A stretch of DNA of 57,876 nt, taken from Hyphomicrobiales bacterium (GTDB taxonomy: Bacteria > Pseudomonadota > Alphaproteobacteria > Rhizobiales > Beijerinckiaceae). The stretch spans positions 1 through 57,876 of the forward strand of contig JAIXSM010000016.1 in assembly GCA_027484655.1 (NCBI GenBank), read 5' to 3'. The notes under the pieces were generated by a model. That model did not search any database. It had not been told where the DNA came from and saw only the letters and a program-made list of their open reading frames with translations. Below are positions 25,825-35,000 of this stretch, piece by piece (position 1 is the stretch's first letter; the number at the start of each line of letters is the position of its first letter). The position numbers and the translations under genes are program-made.

Positions 25825-26823
25825 TCACCGCTTCTCGATGCCGGCCTTCTCGATCACCGAGGACCACCGCTGGATGTCGTCGGTCAGTCGCTTGGCGATC
25901 TCCTCTGGCGTGCTGCCGCGGGTTTCGATGCCCAGCTCCAGCGCGCGCTTGCGGGTGTCAGGATCAGCGAGCACCTCAACCATGGCGGCGTTGAGGGTGG
26001 CGATGATCTCTTTCGGTGTGTCCGCCTTCACGAAGAATGCGTTCCACGACACCACGTCGAAGCCGGCCACGCCGCCTTCCGCGACAGTCGGGATCTCGGG
26101 ATGCGCGTCCGACCGCTTCGGGCCGGACGAGCCGAGCGCGCGAAGCCTGCCATCGGCGATGTTGGTCTTCATTGCGGCGAAGGCGTCGATCATCACGTCG
26201 ATGTCGCCGTTCATGGTGGCGAGCATCAGGTCTGGCGTGGTCTTGAAGGGCACGATGGCGACGTCGATGCCCGCAGTGCTCTTGAAGAGCTGCGCCGTCA
26301 GATTCTGCGTGCTGCCGATAACGACGGTGCCGATGTTGAGCTTGCCAGGGTTGGCGCGCGCGAATTTCAGCAGTTCACCCATAGTCTTGTAGGGCTTGTT
26401 CGCGCTCGTCGCGAAGATGAAATCGAAATAGCCCATGGAGGAGACCGGCGCGAACTGCTTCACTGGGTCGAAGGCGAGCTTGTTGAAAAGCCCTACGCTC
26501 ACAGCAGTGCCGTTCGAGAACAGGGCGACGGTGTTGCCGTCTGAGGCCTCGCGCAGCACGTTCTGGGCGGCCTGAATGCCGCCGGCGGCGGGCACGTTCT
26601 CAATGATGAAGCGCTGCCCCAGCCTGGCGCCCAGCTTCTCGCCCACAATGCGGGCGGTTACGTCCGCGACGCCGCCGGCGCCAAAGGGCACGACCACCTT
26701 GACCGGCTGCGTCGGCCATTTGGCCTGCGCGAACGCGGTCGAGGGCAAAGCTACGCCCATGGCCAGCGCGGCGCCGGCGAAGGCGCGGACAAATGCTCGC
26801 CTGTCGAGATTGCTGTTGGTCAT
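25825..26823 (-). CDS. Bug/TctC-family receptor with Tat-like signal
   Basis: Periplasmic receptor, 332 aa, of the classical Bug branch (WPTQPVKVVVPFGAGGVADV, IIENVPAAGGIQA). The start at 26823 follows GAGGAGAG at 9 bases. The leader has a twin-arginine-like motif, DRRAFVRAF, before the hydrophobic stretch and ends in AFAQA, so export through Tat is possible. It leads an operon with the hydroxyacid dehydrogenase. No TctA/TctB partner is adjacent. Confidence 0.92.
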   Translation of the reverse strand: MTNSNLDRRAFVRAFAGAALAMGVALPSTAFAQAKWPTQPVKVVVPFGAGGVADVTARIVGEKLGARLGQRFIIENVPAAGGIQAAQNVLREASDGNTVALFSNGTAVSVGLFNKLAFDPVKQFAPVSSMGYFDFIFATSANKPYKTMGELLKFARANPGKLNIGTVVIGSTQNLTAQLFKSTAGIDVAIVPFKTTPDLMLATMNGDIDVMIDAFAAMKTNIADGRLRALGSSGPKRSDAHPEIPTVAEGGVAGFDVVSWNAFFVKADTPKEIIATLNAAMVEVLADPDTRKRALELGIETRGSTPEEIAKRLTDDIQRWSSVIEKAGIEKR

Positions 26824-27119
26824 TGGGGTAGCTCTCCTCTGCAACCCGATTTCTGACGACCGGGCGGTGATTTTATGGGCCTAGATGACTTAAGCCAAGC
26901 GACCGCGCCGTCAAGACGCGGATCCTGGTTGCCCGCCTCGCTGTCGCGCCATCGCCCACGCTGGGTGAGGCGCGCCTCAAGGCCGCGCTTCGCGTAGGTT
27001 CCGTCCACGAGCGCCTGATCATGGCCGCCGTGCTCGGCCTGGGCGGACGCGGGCGCCTTGTGGCGAAATCGCACCGCCGTTAGCGTGAACGTCACGGACG
27101 CTACGCCAAAGGAGGGCGC
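26824..27119. other. Divergent intergenic region
   Basis: About 300 bases between the divergent Bug receptor and creatininase genes. GC-rich, with coding-like composition on the minus strand (it can be read GGHDQALVDGTYAKRGLEA), but with no start or ribosome site and no family I recognise. It may be a gene remnant. Promoters for both flanking genes must lie here; I cannot pick convincing -35/-10 pairs. Confidence 0.35.
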
Positions 27120-27932
27120 GTGGGGACTTCCCGCTTCTGGACGGATCTGGCCTGGACCGACTTCCAGACCCGCGACATGGGCGCGGTCATCGCCGTGCTG
27201 CCGGTGGCCGCCGTGGAGCAGCACGGGCCGCATCTGCCTACCGGCGTCGATTCGATGATTATGGAGGGCTACCTCGCCCGCGTGCTGGAGCGCTTGCCCG
27301 CCGACCTGCCCGCCCTGTTTTTGCCGCTGCAGCGCGTTGGCGTGTCGGTGGAGCACGAGGCGTTTCCCGGCACGCTCAGTCTGTCGTTTGAGACCGCAGC
27401 GCGCGCGTGGCTGGAGATTGGCGCAAGCGTGCGCCGCACAGGGTGCCGCAAGCTCGTGATCCTCAATTCCCATGGCGGCAACGCGGCTGTCATGGAAGCG
27501 GTCGCGCGGGAGTTGCGCGCGCGCCATGGGATGCTGGCGGTGACCGCGTCGTGGCGTCGCTTCGGCTATCCGGACGGGTTGTTCACGGAGCCAGAGCTTG
27601 CCCACGGCATCCACGGCGGCGACGTGGAAACTTCGCTGATGATGGCGTTTCGGCCTGATCTCGTGCGCGAGGAGGAACTCGCGGACTTTCATTCCGCGGG
27701 CGCCGATATGGAGCGTGAGTTCGCGTGGCTCGGCGCGGTGGCGCCCGTCGGCTTTGGCTGGATGTCGCAGGATCTGTCGGAGAGCGGCGCCATGGGTGAC
27801 GCTTCCCTCGCCAACGCCGACAAGGGGGAGGCGGCTGCCGACTACGGCGTCACAGCGTTTATCGAGTTGCTGCGCGATGTGGAGGCGTTCGATCTCGCCC
27901 GCCTTGTCGATGGGCCGCTGGGCGATGGGTGA
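27120..27932 (+). CDS. Creatininase-family amidohydrolase
   Basis: Metal-dependent amidohydrolase of the creatininase family, 270 aa. The GTG start at 27120 is chosen for its AGGAGG five bases upstream. Metal-ligand motifs are present: VEQHGPHLPTGVDS (Glu33, His35, Asp44), NSHGGNAA and GGDVETS. The family includes creatinine amidohydrolase and enzymes opening cyclic amides in cofactor biosynthesis, so the substrate is uncertain. It is divergent from the Bug-dehydrogenase operon and convergent with the LLM flavin enzyme, from which a double hairpin separates it. Confidence 0.9.
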   Translation: MGTSRFWTDLAWTDFQTRDMGAVIAVLPVAAVEQHGPHLPTGVDSMIMEGYLARVLERLPADLPALFLPLQRVGVSVEHEAFPGTLSLSFETAARAWLEIGASVRRTGCRKLVILNSHGGNAAVMEAVARELRARHGMLAVTASWRRFGYPDGLFTEPELAHGIHGGDVETSLMMAFRPDLVREEELADFHSAGADMEREFAWLGAVAPVGFGWMSQDLSESGAMGDASLANADKGEAAADYGVTAFIELLRDVEAFDLARLVDGPLGDG

Positions 27933-27973
27933 GGGCTGGACCGCGCGCATAACTAGATTGGACTAGAGGTTTT

Positions 27974-28027
27974 CCCCCTCCCGGTTTGCTCCGCAAACCA
28001 CCTTCCCCCGCTTAAGCGGGAGAGGGG
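27974..28027. repeat. Extragenic double-hairpin palindrome
   Basis: Two small hairpins, GGTTTGC-TCC-GCAAACC (27983-27999) and CCCGCTTAAGCGGG (28007-28020), are enclosed by outer arms CCCCCTCCC and GGGAGAGGGG that can also pair. It lies between convergent genes and could act as a bidirectional transcription stop or as an extragenic palindromic element. No T-tract. Confidence 0.6.
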
Positions 28028-28102
28028 CGGCGCCGGATGGCGCCAGCGCGTTGGCTCTTCAGCGCCACTCGCGTGAGGCTGTTATCAAAATAAACAGCGG
28101 TT

Positions 28103-29272
28103 CTATTCAGCCGTCAGCAGGTGTTTCTTCGGCTGCGTGCGTGGAAGATCCTTCAACTGCGGGTAACATTCTTTGGCGAACAGCCGGATATTTTTGCAGG
28201 TGCGTGCATGGTCAAGAAAACCTGCCTGCATCATCATAAGCAGATGATCGAACCCGCCAACGCGGTCATAGAACGTTCTGATCTGCGCCACGACCTGGTC
28301 TGGCGTGCCGTACATCACGACGCCCTGTTCGCGCTGAACTTCGAGTGTCTGGGCGCGCATCGCTGCAGTGCGGCCGGCCCACGCGCCCTTCAAGGCGAGC
28401 ACGTTCGTCTCAATCGGCACATAGCCGGGCGGGTTGCTGAATTGAGGCTCGCTCTTGCCCTGCAGGTACCAGACAAGCTCCTTCATTCCGGCTTCGGCTT
28501 CTGACTCCGTATCCGCCACGTAGACCAGCGGCATGAAGGCGCATCCGCCACCATCCGGCTGACCGTTCAGCTCATAGTGTGAGCGGTAGGCGTCGAAAAG
28601 TTCCCGAACCTTCAAATAGGGCTGCAGGAAGGTTGCAAATACAAAGCCGCGTGAAGCGGCGCGCCGAATCGCTGGCAGGTCGCTGGATCCAGTGATCCAG
28701 ATCGGCGGGTGAGGGGCCTGATAAGGCCGGGGCCAGATGTTGACGGCGCGTTTGTGTGTAAACTTGCCCTCAAAGTTGAATGGTCCGTCTGACGTCGTCC
28801 ATATTTTCTGGATAAGGTCGATGCCTTCCCAGAGACGGTCAACGGTCTGGGTTGGGTTTGAATTGGCCGCGAACGTTTCCTGGCCGACGCCACGCACAAA
28901 ACCCGAAGAGAGACGACCGCGCGAGATGCAGTCGACCATCGCCATCTCTTCCGCGATACGTATGGGATCACCCCGGTTTGCAACTGGATTTCCGAGAATG
29001 AGCAGGCGCGCGTTGCTTGTCTGGCGCGCGAGAATAGCCAGCGTCAAAGGCGCGGCGGAATTGATGCAGGTTGCTGTCTGATGGTGCTCGTTGACCATGA
29101 GGTTGAGTCCGGCCTCATCCGCAACCATGTATTCGTCCAGATACCGGTTGTAGAGGTCGGCGCCTTTCCGGGGATCGAAGTGACTGTTGGACAGTGACAC
29201 CCAATGCGTGCTGACCTCGGATGCTGGAGGAAGATAGGGGTAGGGCATCTCGGTGAAATACCAGCAATCCAT
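28103..29272 (-). CDS. LLM-class flavin-dependent monooxygenase (luciferase-like)
   Basis: FMN-dependent oxidoreductase with the bacterial-luciferase fold, 389 aa. Family features are YLDEYMVADEAGLN near the N-terminus, VNEHHQTATCINSAAPL, AEEMAMVDCISRGRLSSGF with the substrate/flavin loop, and the late MYGTPDQVVAQI. GGAGGAAAG lies just ahead of the ATG. Relatives oxidise small organic substrates using reduced FMN from a separate reductase, which is not encoded here. Its neighbour on the minus strand is a decayed Bug-receptor locus, suggesting it once belonged to an uptake-and-oxidation operon. Confidence 0.93.
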   Translation of the reverse strand: MDCWYFTEMPYPYLPPASEVSTHWVSLSNSHFDPRKGADLYNRYLDEYMVADEAGLNLMVNEHHQTATCINSAAPLTLAILARQTSNARLLILGNPVANRGDPIRIAEEMAMVDCISRGRLSSGFVRGVGQETFAANSNPTQTVDRLWEGIDLIQKIWTTSDGPFNFEGKFTHKRAVNIWPRPYQAPHPPIWITGSSDLPAIRRAASRGFVFATFLQPYLKVRELFDAYRSHYELNGQPDGGGCAFMPLVYVADTESEAEAGMKELVWYLQGKSEPQFSNPPGYVPIETNVLALKGAWAGRTAAMRAQTLEVQREQGVVMYGTPDQVVAQIRTFYDRVGGFDHLLMMMQAGFLDHARTCKNIRLFAKECYPQLKDLPRTQPKKHLLTAE

Positions 29273-29364
29273 CTTTCTCCTCCCGCGCCGGCAACGGACA
29301 TTTCTGGATGAGCCGTTGAAGCAGCTTTAAAAATAGTATTCCCAATGGTTACATGGAAGCGCTC

Positions 29365-29597
29365 GGAGCGCAATGCAGGCGCCGTGAGGCGTCGGACGCT
29401 TTGGCGACGAGGGCGTTTAACAGGCGCGGCGTCGTCTCTGTGTCGATGGTGGCGCCCTTGCCGCCGCCAGCCTCGGCGCCGACGCGGAGCGTTACCTGAC
29501 GCCCTGTGTAGAATTGCGCAACCTCATCGGCGGGCGCCTAGCCAGCGACACACAGGGCGGCGAAAGCTGCAAGGCTTTCAAGGCGGACCAAGCGCAT
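29365..29597 (-). pseudogene. Bug/TctC receptor remnant, N-terminal part with amber codon
   Basis: From an ATG at 29597 with GGGAG upstream, the frame encodes a signal peptide (RLESLAAFAALCVAG), then a TAG, then APADEVAQFYTGRQVTLRV and GAEAGGG, which parallels the start of the receptor at 41149 (DFYAARQVNLIISTGVGGG). Similarity ends within ~20 residues after the glycine loop, so most of the gene is deleted. Confidence 0.65.
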
Positions 29598-29649
29598 TCG
29601 TTTTGCTCCCATGCGTGTTCGCTGGAGCGCCCGTTGTTTCTTGCGCTAT

Positions 29650-29861
29650 TTACCTGAACATGGCGCGCACCCGTTCCACGACCGCCGCGGGGCTGCGTAC
29701 AATTGTTCGAAAAGAGCCTGGATCTCGTCGCCATCCTTGATGCCGCAGTAGAAGGTTTCGGTCCGCACGCCTGGGGGCAGCATGGCGAGAAGCGCGTCGT
29801 GGGAGCCCGAACCATGGGTGGTGGGCTTCACCATGGCGACGCATTTTTCCTGTGCGGTCAT
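29650..29861 (-). pseudogene. Short remnant ending like a Bug/TctC C-terminus
   Basis: From ATG 29861 (GGAGG upstream) the frame reads TAQEKCVAMVKPTTHGSG onward to ALFEQLYAAP, then one frame shift gives AAVVERVRAMFR and a TAA at 29650-29652. The tail resembles the receptor C-terminus at 393 (LMQKLYATPAHVVERARRAI). The N-terminal ~45 residues are unrelated to Bug and not recognised, so this looks like a deletion fusion of two genes followed by a frameshift. Confidence 0.5.
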
Positions 29862-30132
29862 GCCCCGGGGCCTCCTCCGTTCAGCGTGATATTTTTGGTT
29901 TGTCGTATTCTGAAATCAGCTGCGGCCTGCGAGGCAAGATCTTTCCTGGCGCAGACGGCCCGCGTGCGCGGTTTTCGGACCAAGAAGGCCGATTGACGCT
30001 AATTTCACGACGGCCTCTCGTCAGCGCATGTGGGCCGGGCTGGTCTCGCTGAACGCTGCCCCTATATGCCGGAGGCCTGCAAAACTGCTCGATCCTGCGG
30101 CCAAAGGGCTCAATAAGGGAACTGCCTTGCAC

Positions 30133-30768
30133 ATGTTTGGCGCCATTTGTGTGGTTATTTCATCCCGCTTTGGATGCCGGCGCCCGGGCGTGGCGAGACG
30201 CTCGCTCGCGCTCATTGCGCTTGTTCTCGCTTTCACGTTCGGTTTGGGGTCGGATACTCGCGCGGCCGAAGAAGCGGCGTTGTGGCGCGCGCTTGCGACC
30301 AAAGGCCACTTCGCGCTGATGCGCCATGCCATTGCGCCTGGCGGGGGTGATCCGCCGGAGTTTGTGCTTGGCGACTGTAGGAAGCAGAGAAATCTGTCTG
30401 AGGAAGGGCGCCAGCAGGCACGAAGAATTGGTCTTCGCTTCCGGGACAATGGCATTGCGAACGCCCGGGTGTTTTCAAGCCAATGGTGCCGCTGTCTTGA
30501 AACGGCGAAACTGCTGGGGCTAGGCCCTGTGATTGAAGCGCCTGTTCTCAATTCCTTCTTCCAGAAACCTGAACGGAGAAACCGCCAGACGCGGGAACTT
30601 GAAGCCTGGCTGGCTGACCACGCGCTGGATGCGCCGCTGGTGCTTGTCACACATCAGGTCAACATCACGGCCTTCACAGGGGTTCATCCCGCTTCCGGCG
30701 AACTCGTTGTCATTCGTCGGTCAAAAGACGGGAAGACATCGGTGTTGGGATCAATCCGCACCGATTGA
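30133..30768 (+). CDS. Histidine phosphatase family protein, exported
   Basis: Phosphoglycerate-mutase-like phosphatase, about 211 aa. The catalytic phospho-His motif is FALMRHAIAPG; the second arginine is in VFSSQWCRCLETA and the late histidine in LVLVTHQVNITA. A hydrophobic segment (SLALIALVLAFTFGL) ending in DTRAA before the domain indicates export. ATG 30133 is chosen; an ATG at 30028 is also in frame but adds an unlikely extension, and a later GTG is possible. Substrate unknown. It is convergent with the MFS gene; the palindrome CGCCTGCGCAGGCG at 30793-30806 lies between. Confidence 0.8.
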   Translation: MFGAICVVISSRFGCRRPGVARRSLALIALVLAFTFGLGSDTRAAEEAALWRALATKGHFALMRHAIAPGGGDPPEFVLGDCRKQRNLSEEGRQQARRIGLRFRDNGIANARVFSSQWCRCLETAKLLGLGPVIEAPVLNSFFQKPERRNRQTRELEAWLADHALDAPLVLVTHQVNITAFTGVHPASGELVVIRRSKDGKTSVLGSIRTD

Positions 30769-30812
30769 TCGCACGCCCGCCAGCACCCAATTCGCCTGCG
30801 CAGGCGTGGGCG

Positions 30813-32054
30813 TCATTCCTCGCCCTTTCGGGTGATCTGGGGATGCCGCACGAGATAGATCGCGATCCATAGCATCGCGAGGCTTGCAAGCGCGCCCACC
30901 ATGAAAAAGGCGTTGCGGACGCCAACAAGTTCGCCGATGGCGCCCATGGCGAGGGGCGCCAGGATGGACGCGAGGCGGTTGGCGGTGCCGCGCAGGCCCA
31001 CAGCCTTGCCCTGATTGGACCGACCTGCGCCGCGCAGCACGAGCGTGATGACGAGCGGCTGCGCGAGCCCGTTCATGCCCGAGCGCAGGAACATCGCGAT
31101 CTGCAACAGCAAATAAGTGCCAAGCAGCGGCGTCGCGCAGATGAGCAGAATGCCAGCCCACAGCGACAGAAGCACGATCCAGAAGCCGCTGACGTAGCGC
31201 ATGAGCGGCGCCGTCAGCAGCGAGAAGAGCGCTGCGCCGATTGCGCCGGCCGGGCTCAGCAGGCCAACCGCCGTACCGGTGATGCCCATCTCTGTAAGCC
31301 ATGCGACGTAGAACGAGCTCTGCACCGAATTGCCCATGTGCATGAGCCCGCCAAGCGCGACGATGATCGCCACCGACGGCGCCGCCAGAAGCCCGAACGC
31401 GACCCGGTAATCGCTCCATCGCGGCATGAGGCTGCGCAGTCCCTTCGCCGGGCTGCCGATGGCGCCGGAGGTGGGCCGCACCGCCTGCGCCGGCAAAAGC
31501 AGCGCGCATACGACGCTGCCTGAAGCCCAAAGCGACATCAGGATAAACGCGCCCCACACGCCGGCAAGATCCCACGTAATCCCCGCCATTGGCGGGGCTG
31601 CGAGTTGTCCAAAGCGAATGACGAAGCTCAGGCGCCCCGCGTAGGTCGTTCGGCCGTGCATGTACTGGCCGATCATGGTCTGCGCGCCGAGCCATCCCAT
31701 CGACTCTGCAAGGCCGAGGAACAATTGCAGGAAGATCAGCGCCCAGATGCCAGGCGCGAGCGGATAGGCGAGGGGAAGAATCGCCGCTGCTACAGTGCAG
31801 AACAGCATCACGCGACGGGCGCCAAGCCGGTCCATCAGCGCGCCGGCGTGGATGGAGAACAGCAGCGGCAGGAAATGCGCTGCTGCGAACACGAGCCCGA
31901 ACATGAAGGGCGACGGGTTCATCGTGTATGCGTAAAGGGGGATAACTACCGACGCGACGTGAAACACGGAGGTCGTGAACAGGCCGATGCCGTAGACGGC
32001 GATCTGGGTGCGCCAGGGCACGTGGCGGGTTTCAGCAGACGCGGGTTCGTTCAT
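30813..32054 (-). CDS. Major facilitator superfamily transporter
   Basis: Secondary transporter of 413 aa with about 12 TM helices. The start at 32054 (MNEPASAETRHVPWRTQIA) is preferred over the in-frame extension. The cytoplasmic loop after TM2 has GALMDRLGARRVML, the MFS motif A variant. The middle loop is charged and short. Substrate cannot be assigned. It lies 62 bp downstream of kdsD in the same direction and could be co-transcribed. Confidence 0.9.
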   Translation of the reverse strand: MNEPASAETRHVPWRTQIAVYGIGLFTTSVFHVASVVIPLYAYTMNPSPFMFGLVFAAAHFLPLLFSIHAGALMDRLGARRVMLFCTVAAAILPLAYPLAPGIWALIFLQLFLGLAESMGWLGAQTMIGQYMHGRTTYAGRLSFVIRFGQLAAPPMAGITWDLAGVWGAFILMSLWASGSVVCALLLPAQAVRPTSGAIGSPAKGLRSLMPRWSDYRVAFGLLAAPSVAIIVALGGLMHMGNSVQSSFYVAWLTEMGITGTAVGLLSPAGAIGAALFSLLTAPLMRYVSGFWIVLLSLWAGILLICATPLLGTYLLLQIAMFLRSGMNGLAQPLVITLVLRGAGRSNQGKAVGLRGTANRLASILAPLAMGAIGELVGVRNAFFMVGALASLAMLWIAIYLVRHPQITRKGEE

Positions 32055-32116
32055 GCGATGAAACGCGTCCCTCCATGCTGTCGGCCCACGCACGCTATCA
32101 GAACATCCATGTCTTT

Positions 32117-33121
32117 TCAGGCGACGCCGGCGCGCAGCAGGTCGTGCAGGTGGATGATGCCCACCGGGCGGTTGTCCTCATCGACCACAAACAGCGCAGT
32201 GATCTTGCGAGCATTGAGAATCTCGATCACTTTCGCGGTGAGCAGGTCGCCCTTCACGGCGGTGGGGTTGGCGGTCATCACGTCGGTCACCGACGCAGCG
32301 ACGAGATCCGGCCCCATGTGGCGGCGCAGGTCGCCATCCGTCACAATGCCAACGAGGCGACCGGCTTCATCCGTCACGCCGACGCAGCCGAAGCCTTTCG
32401 CCGAAATCTCAAGGATGGCCTCACCCATGCGTGCGCCTGGAGTGATGAGGGGAAGTCGCTCGCCCTTGTGCATCATTTCGCGCACAAACGTGAGGCTCGC
32501 GCCGAGTTTTCCGCCGGGATGAAACAAACGGAAATCGCTTGCGGTGAAGCCCCGCGCCTCCAGCAGCGCCACAGCCAGCGCATCGCCCATGGCGAGTTGC
32601 ATGGTGGTCGAGGTGGTCGGGGCGAGGCCGTTTGGGCAGGCCTCCTCGGATTTGGGCAGGCGCAGGCACACGTCCGCCTGCCGGCCGAGCGCGCTCTCGC
32701 GGGATGAGGTGATTGCGATGAGCGGAATCGAGAACCGGCGCGCGTAGGTGATGATGTCTGCGAGTTCGGCCGTTTCGCCAGACCACGACAGGGCAAGAAT
32801 CACATCCTCCTGCCGGATCATGCCAAGGTCGCCGTGGCTCGCCTCGCCGGGGTGCACGAAGTACGCAGGGGCGCCGGTGGAGGCCATCGTCGCGGCGATC
32901 TTGCGCCCGACGTGGCCGGATTTGCCCATCCCGGTAACGATGGTTCGGCCGGCTGCGCGTGAGATGCACGCAACCGCCGCGTCGAACGCATCCCCCAACT
33001 CGCCGTCGAGGACCGCCTGCTCCAGAGCGGAGATGCCGGCCCGCTCAAGTCGCAGTGTTCGCGCCGCTGACGCCCTCGGCCCCGACACGGACTGTTTTGA
33101 TTGCACAACATCAATTTCCAT
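32117..33121 (-). CDS. kdsD: Arabinose-5-phosphate isomerase (KpsF/GutQ family)
   Basis: Converts ribulose-5-phosphate to arabinose-5-phosphate, the first step toward KDO of lipopolysaccharide; 334 aa from ATG 33121. The N-terminal SIS domain has VTGMGKSGHVGRKIAATMAS, TGAPAYFVHPGEASHGDLG and ALSWSGETAEL. The C-terminal pair of CBS domains contains GCVGVTDEAGRLVGIVTDGD and ALFVVDEDNRPVGIIHLHDL. It is the only lipopolysaccharide-pathway core gene seen here; the kdsA, kdsB and lpx genes are elsewhere. Confidence 0.93.
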   Translation of the reverse strand: MEIDVVQSKQSVSGPRASAARTLRLERAGISALEQAVLDGELGDAFDAAVACISRAAGRTIVTGMGKSGHVGRKIAATMASTGAPAYFVHPGEASHGDLGMIRQEDVILALSWSGETAELADIITYARRFSIPLIAITSSRESALGRQADVCLRLPKSEEACPNGLAPTTSTTMQLAMGDALAVALLEARGFTASDFRLFHPGGKLGASLTFVREMMHKGERLPLITPGARMGEAILEISAKGFGCVGVTDEAGRLVGIVTDGDLRRHMGPDLVAASVTDVMTANPTAVKGDLLTAKVIEILNARKITALFVVDEDNRPVGIIHLHDLLRAGVA

Positions 33122-33217
33122 GACCGCTGAATACCGCATGCTCGCCGGCCTGACAACGAAGCGAGACTTGTGGCGAGTGTCAGACGGTCTTGGCGGTCAT
33201 GTCTCCGCGATCATGCG

Positions 33218-33889
33218 CTACGCGGTCTCGCGCGTCCCGCGAACAGGGCGCACCACAACCTGCGTGCCGAGCGGCGCGCGGTTATAGAGGTCGATGACAT
33301 CGTGATTGAACATGCGCACGCAGCCGCTCGACACGTTTTCACCGATGGACCACGGCTCGTTTGTGCCGTGGATCCGGTACATTGTGTCCACGCCGTCGTT
33401 GTGCAGGTAAAGCGCGCGGGCTCCGAGCGGATTGCCGAGCCCAGGCTCCATGCCCCGGGCCCACGGCCCGTTCTTCTCGGGGTTGTCGGCGATCATGTTC
33501 GGCGTAGGCGTCCAGCGCGGCCAGGCAGCCTTGCGGCCCACATGCGCGGACCCGCGGAACTGGTAGCCGGCCCGACCAACGCCGACTCCATAGCGGATCG
33601 CACGGCCGCGCTCGTGTACGAAGTAGAGGAAGCGTTCGCCCGGATCGACCACAAGGGTGTTCACGGCCTGTGCAGGTGAGAACGCAACCTCCTGTCTCAG
33701 AAAGCGAGGCTCAACCTCGCTCAGGTCCAGCGCCGGCAGCGGAAACTGCTCATCGTCGCGGGGGCCGTACATGGCGAGAATTCGCGGATCAAATGAACGA
33801 AAATCCGGGGACAACGGCTCATCGGGCGCGCAGCCCGCTACGGTGGCCGAGGCGGCGAACAGAAACGTGCGTCTCGAAAACTGGATCAT
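33218..33889 (-). CDS. L,D-transpeptidase (YkuD/ErfK domain), exported
   Basis: Peptidoglycan cross-linking enzyme of the YkuD family, 223 aa. The start at 33889 (MIQFSRRTFLFAAS) gives a twin-arginine-like motif and a lipobox-like TVAGC, so it may be a lipoprotein. The catalytic core is intact: IHGTNEPWSIGENVSSGCVRM with His, Ser-Gly-Cys and Arg. A typical N-terminal strand VDPGERFLYFV precedes it. Alphaproteobacteria carry many such enzymes that make 3-3 cross-links or attach proteins to peptidoglycan; which one this is cannot be told. Confidence 0.93.
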   Translation of the reverse strand: MIQFSRRTFLFAASATVAGCAPDEPLSPDFRSFDPRILAMYGPRDDEQFPLPALDLSEVEPRFLRQEVAFSPAQAVNTLVVDPGERFLYFVHERGRAIRYGVGVGRAGYQFRGSAHVGRKAAWPRWTPTPNMIADNPEKNGPWARGMEPGLGNPLGARALYLHNDGVDTMYRIHGTNEPWSIGENVSSGCVRMFNHDVIDLYNRAPLGTQVVVRPVRGTRETA

Positions 33890-34076
33890 AGCGGTCGGAA
33901 TCAATCCTGTGACGTTCTTCGCTCCAGAAAGACGATTGGCCCTCCAGACGCCAGACCTGATTCGCGTCGCGGCGCCAGTCGAAGTTGCGATGTGGCGCCA
34001 AAGACACAGTCCTGGAGTTCAGGATGCGTGACCTTGCGGGGGAAGCCCGCCGGGGCGCCCGCCGGATCTGGCCGGA

Positions 34077-35000
34077 TCACGTTTTCGCGAGCGCGCCCGG
34101 GGCGGCTCTCACGCGCGCCAAAGCCGCGACCGCCAGGATGAGCCCGCTCACCGTGGCTATGGCGCCGCTGGCGGTGAGCGACGCATCCATCCCCGCCCAG
34201 CCTGGCCCGAACGCCGCCAGCGTGTAGCCCCCCAGAGCCGCCACTGCGGCGTAGGCGAGGCTGACCGCGACTTGCGCGCCCAGACGCTCGGTGGTGGAGC
34301 GCGCGGCCGCCGCCGGGCAGATGAACATGGCGATGACGAGAATGGACCCAACGGCCTCGAAGGCTGCGACGGCGACGAGGCCGACGAAAAACATGAGCCC
34401 CATGTCGATGGCGCGCGGCGAAAAACCCAACGCGGACGCCAGCTGCGGGTCGAATGAGGAGATCTTCAGCTCCTTCCAGAACAGGGCGACCGCCACGGCG
34501 CTGGCGGCGAGCACGCCAGCGAGGGTGACAACCTGGCGCGGCGCCTCGCGCCAGACCGCAGGGTCGAGCAGGGCGCCCGGATTCGCGGCGGCGAGCCACA
34601 TGATGTGTTCGAGTTGGCCGTAGAGTACGCAGTCGGCGTCCAGATCCACGTTGCGCGCAGGCCCCTGCTCGATCAGCACCACGCCGGCCGCGAACATGAT
34701 GGAGAACACCACGCCCATGGCGGCGCCTGATTCCAGCCGCGCGCGCCGGCGCACGAACTGTACGAGCGCCACCGTCACCACCGCCGCAATCGCCGCGCCG
34801 AGAAACATCGCGCCTGACGTGCGTGCGCCGCTCACCATGAACGCGAGCACCACGCCGGGCAGCAGCGAATGGGAGATCGCGTCGCTCATCAGGCTTTGAC
34901 GGCGCAAAACAAGAAAGTTGCCGAGCAGCGCGCACGCCAGCGCCGCGAACAGCGCCGCCGCAGCGGCCGGCAAATCCACCTGAAGCAGATGCGCTTGCAT
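34077..35000 (-). CDS. sitD: Manganese/iron ABC transporter permease (second)
   Basis: Integral membrane permease, 307 aa, of the ABC-3 (zinc/manganese/iron) family with about 8 to 9 TM helices. Motifs: LGNFLVLRRQSLMSDAISHS near the N-terminus, GAAMGVVFSIMFAAG and LKISSFDPQLASALGF. The ATG at 35000 overlaps the last base of the preceding permease, so the two are coupled. It is the last gene of the sitABCD-like operon. Confidence 0.9.
   Translation of the reverse strand: MQAHLLQVDLPAAAAALFAALACALLGNFLVLRRQSLMSDAISHSLLPGVVLAFMVSGARTSGAMFLGAAIAAVVTVALVQFVRRRARLESGAAMGVVFSIMFAAGVVLIEQGPARNVDLDADCVLYGQLEHIMWLAAANPGALLDPAVWREAPRQVVTLAGVLAASAVAVALFWKELKISSFDPQLASALGFSPRAIDMGLMFFVGLVAVAAFEAVGSILVIAMFICPAAAARSTTERLGAQVAVSLAYAAVAALGGYTLAAFGPGWAGMDASLTASGAIATVSGLILAVAALARVRAAPGALAKT

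Noticed and set aside
24033-25994. 653-codon plus-strand frame
   Set aside because: It runs antisense through AprI-like and hydroxyacid dehydrogenase genes whose motifs are certain; composition is that of a shadow.
27974-28027. CRISPR-like repeats
   Set aside because: Only palindromic arms are present; there is no series of equal repeats with spacers anywhere in the window.
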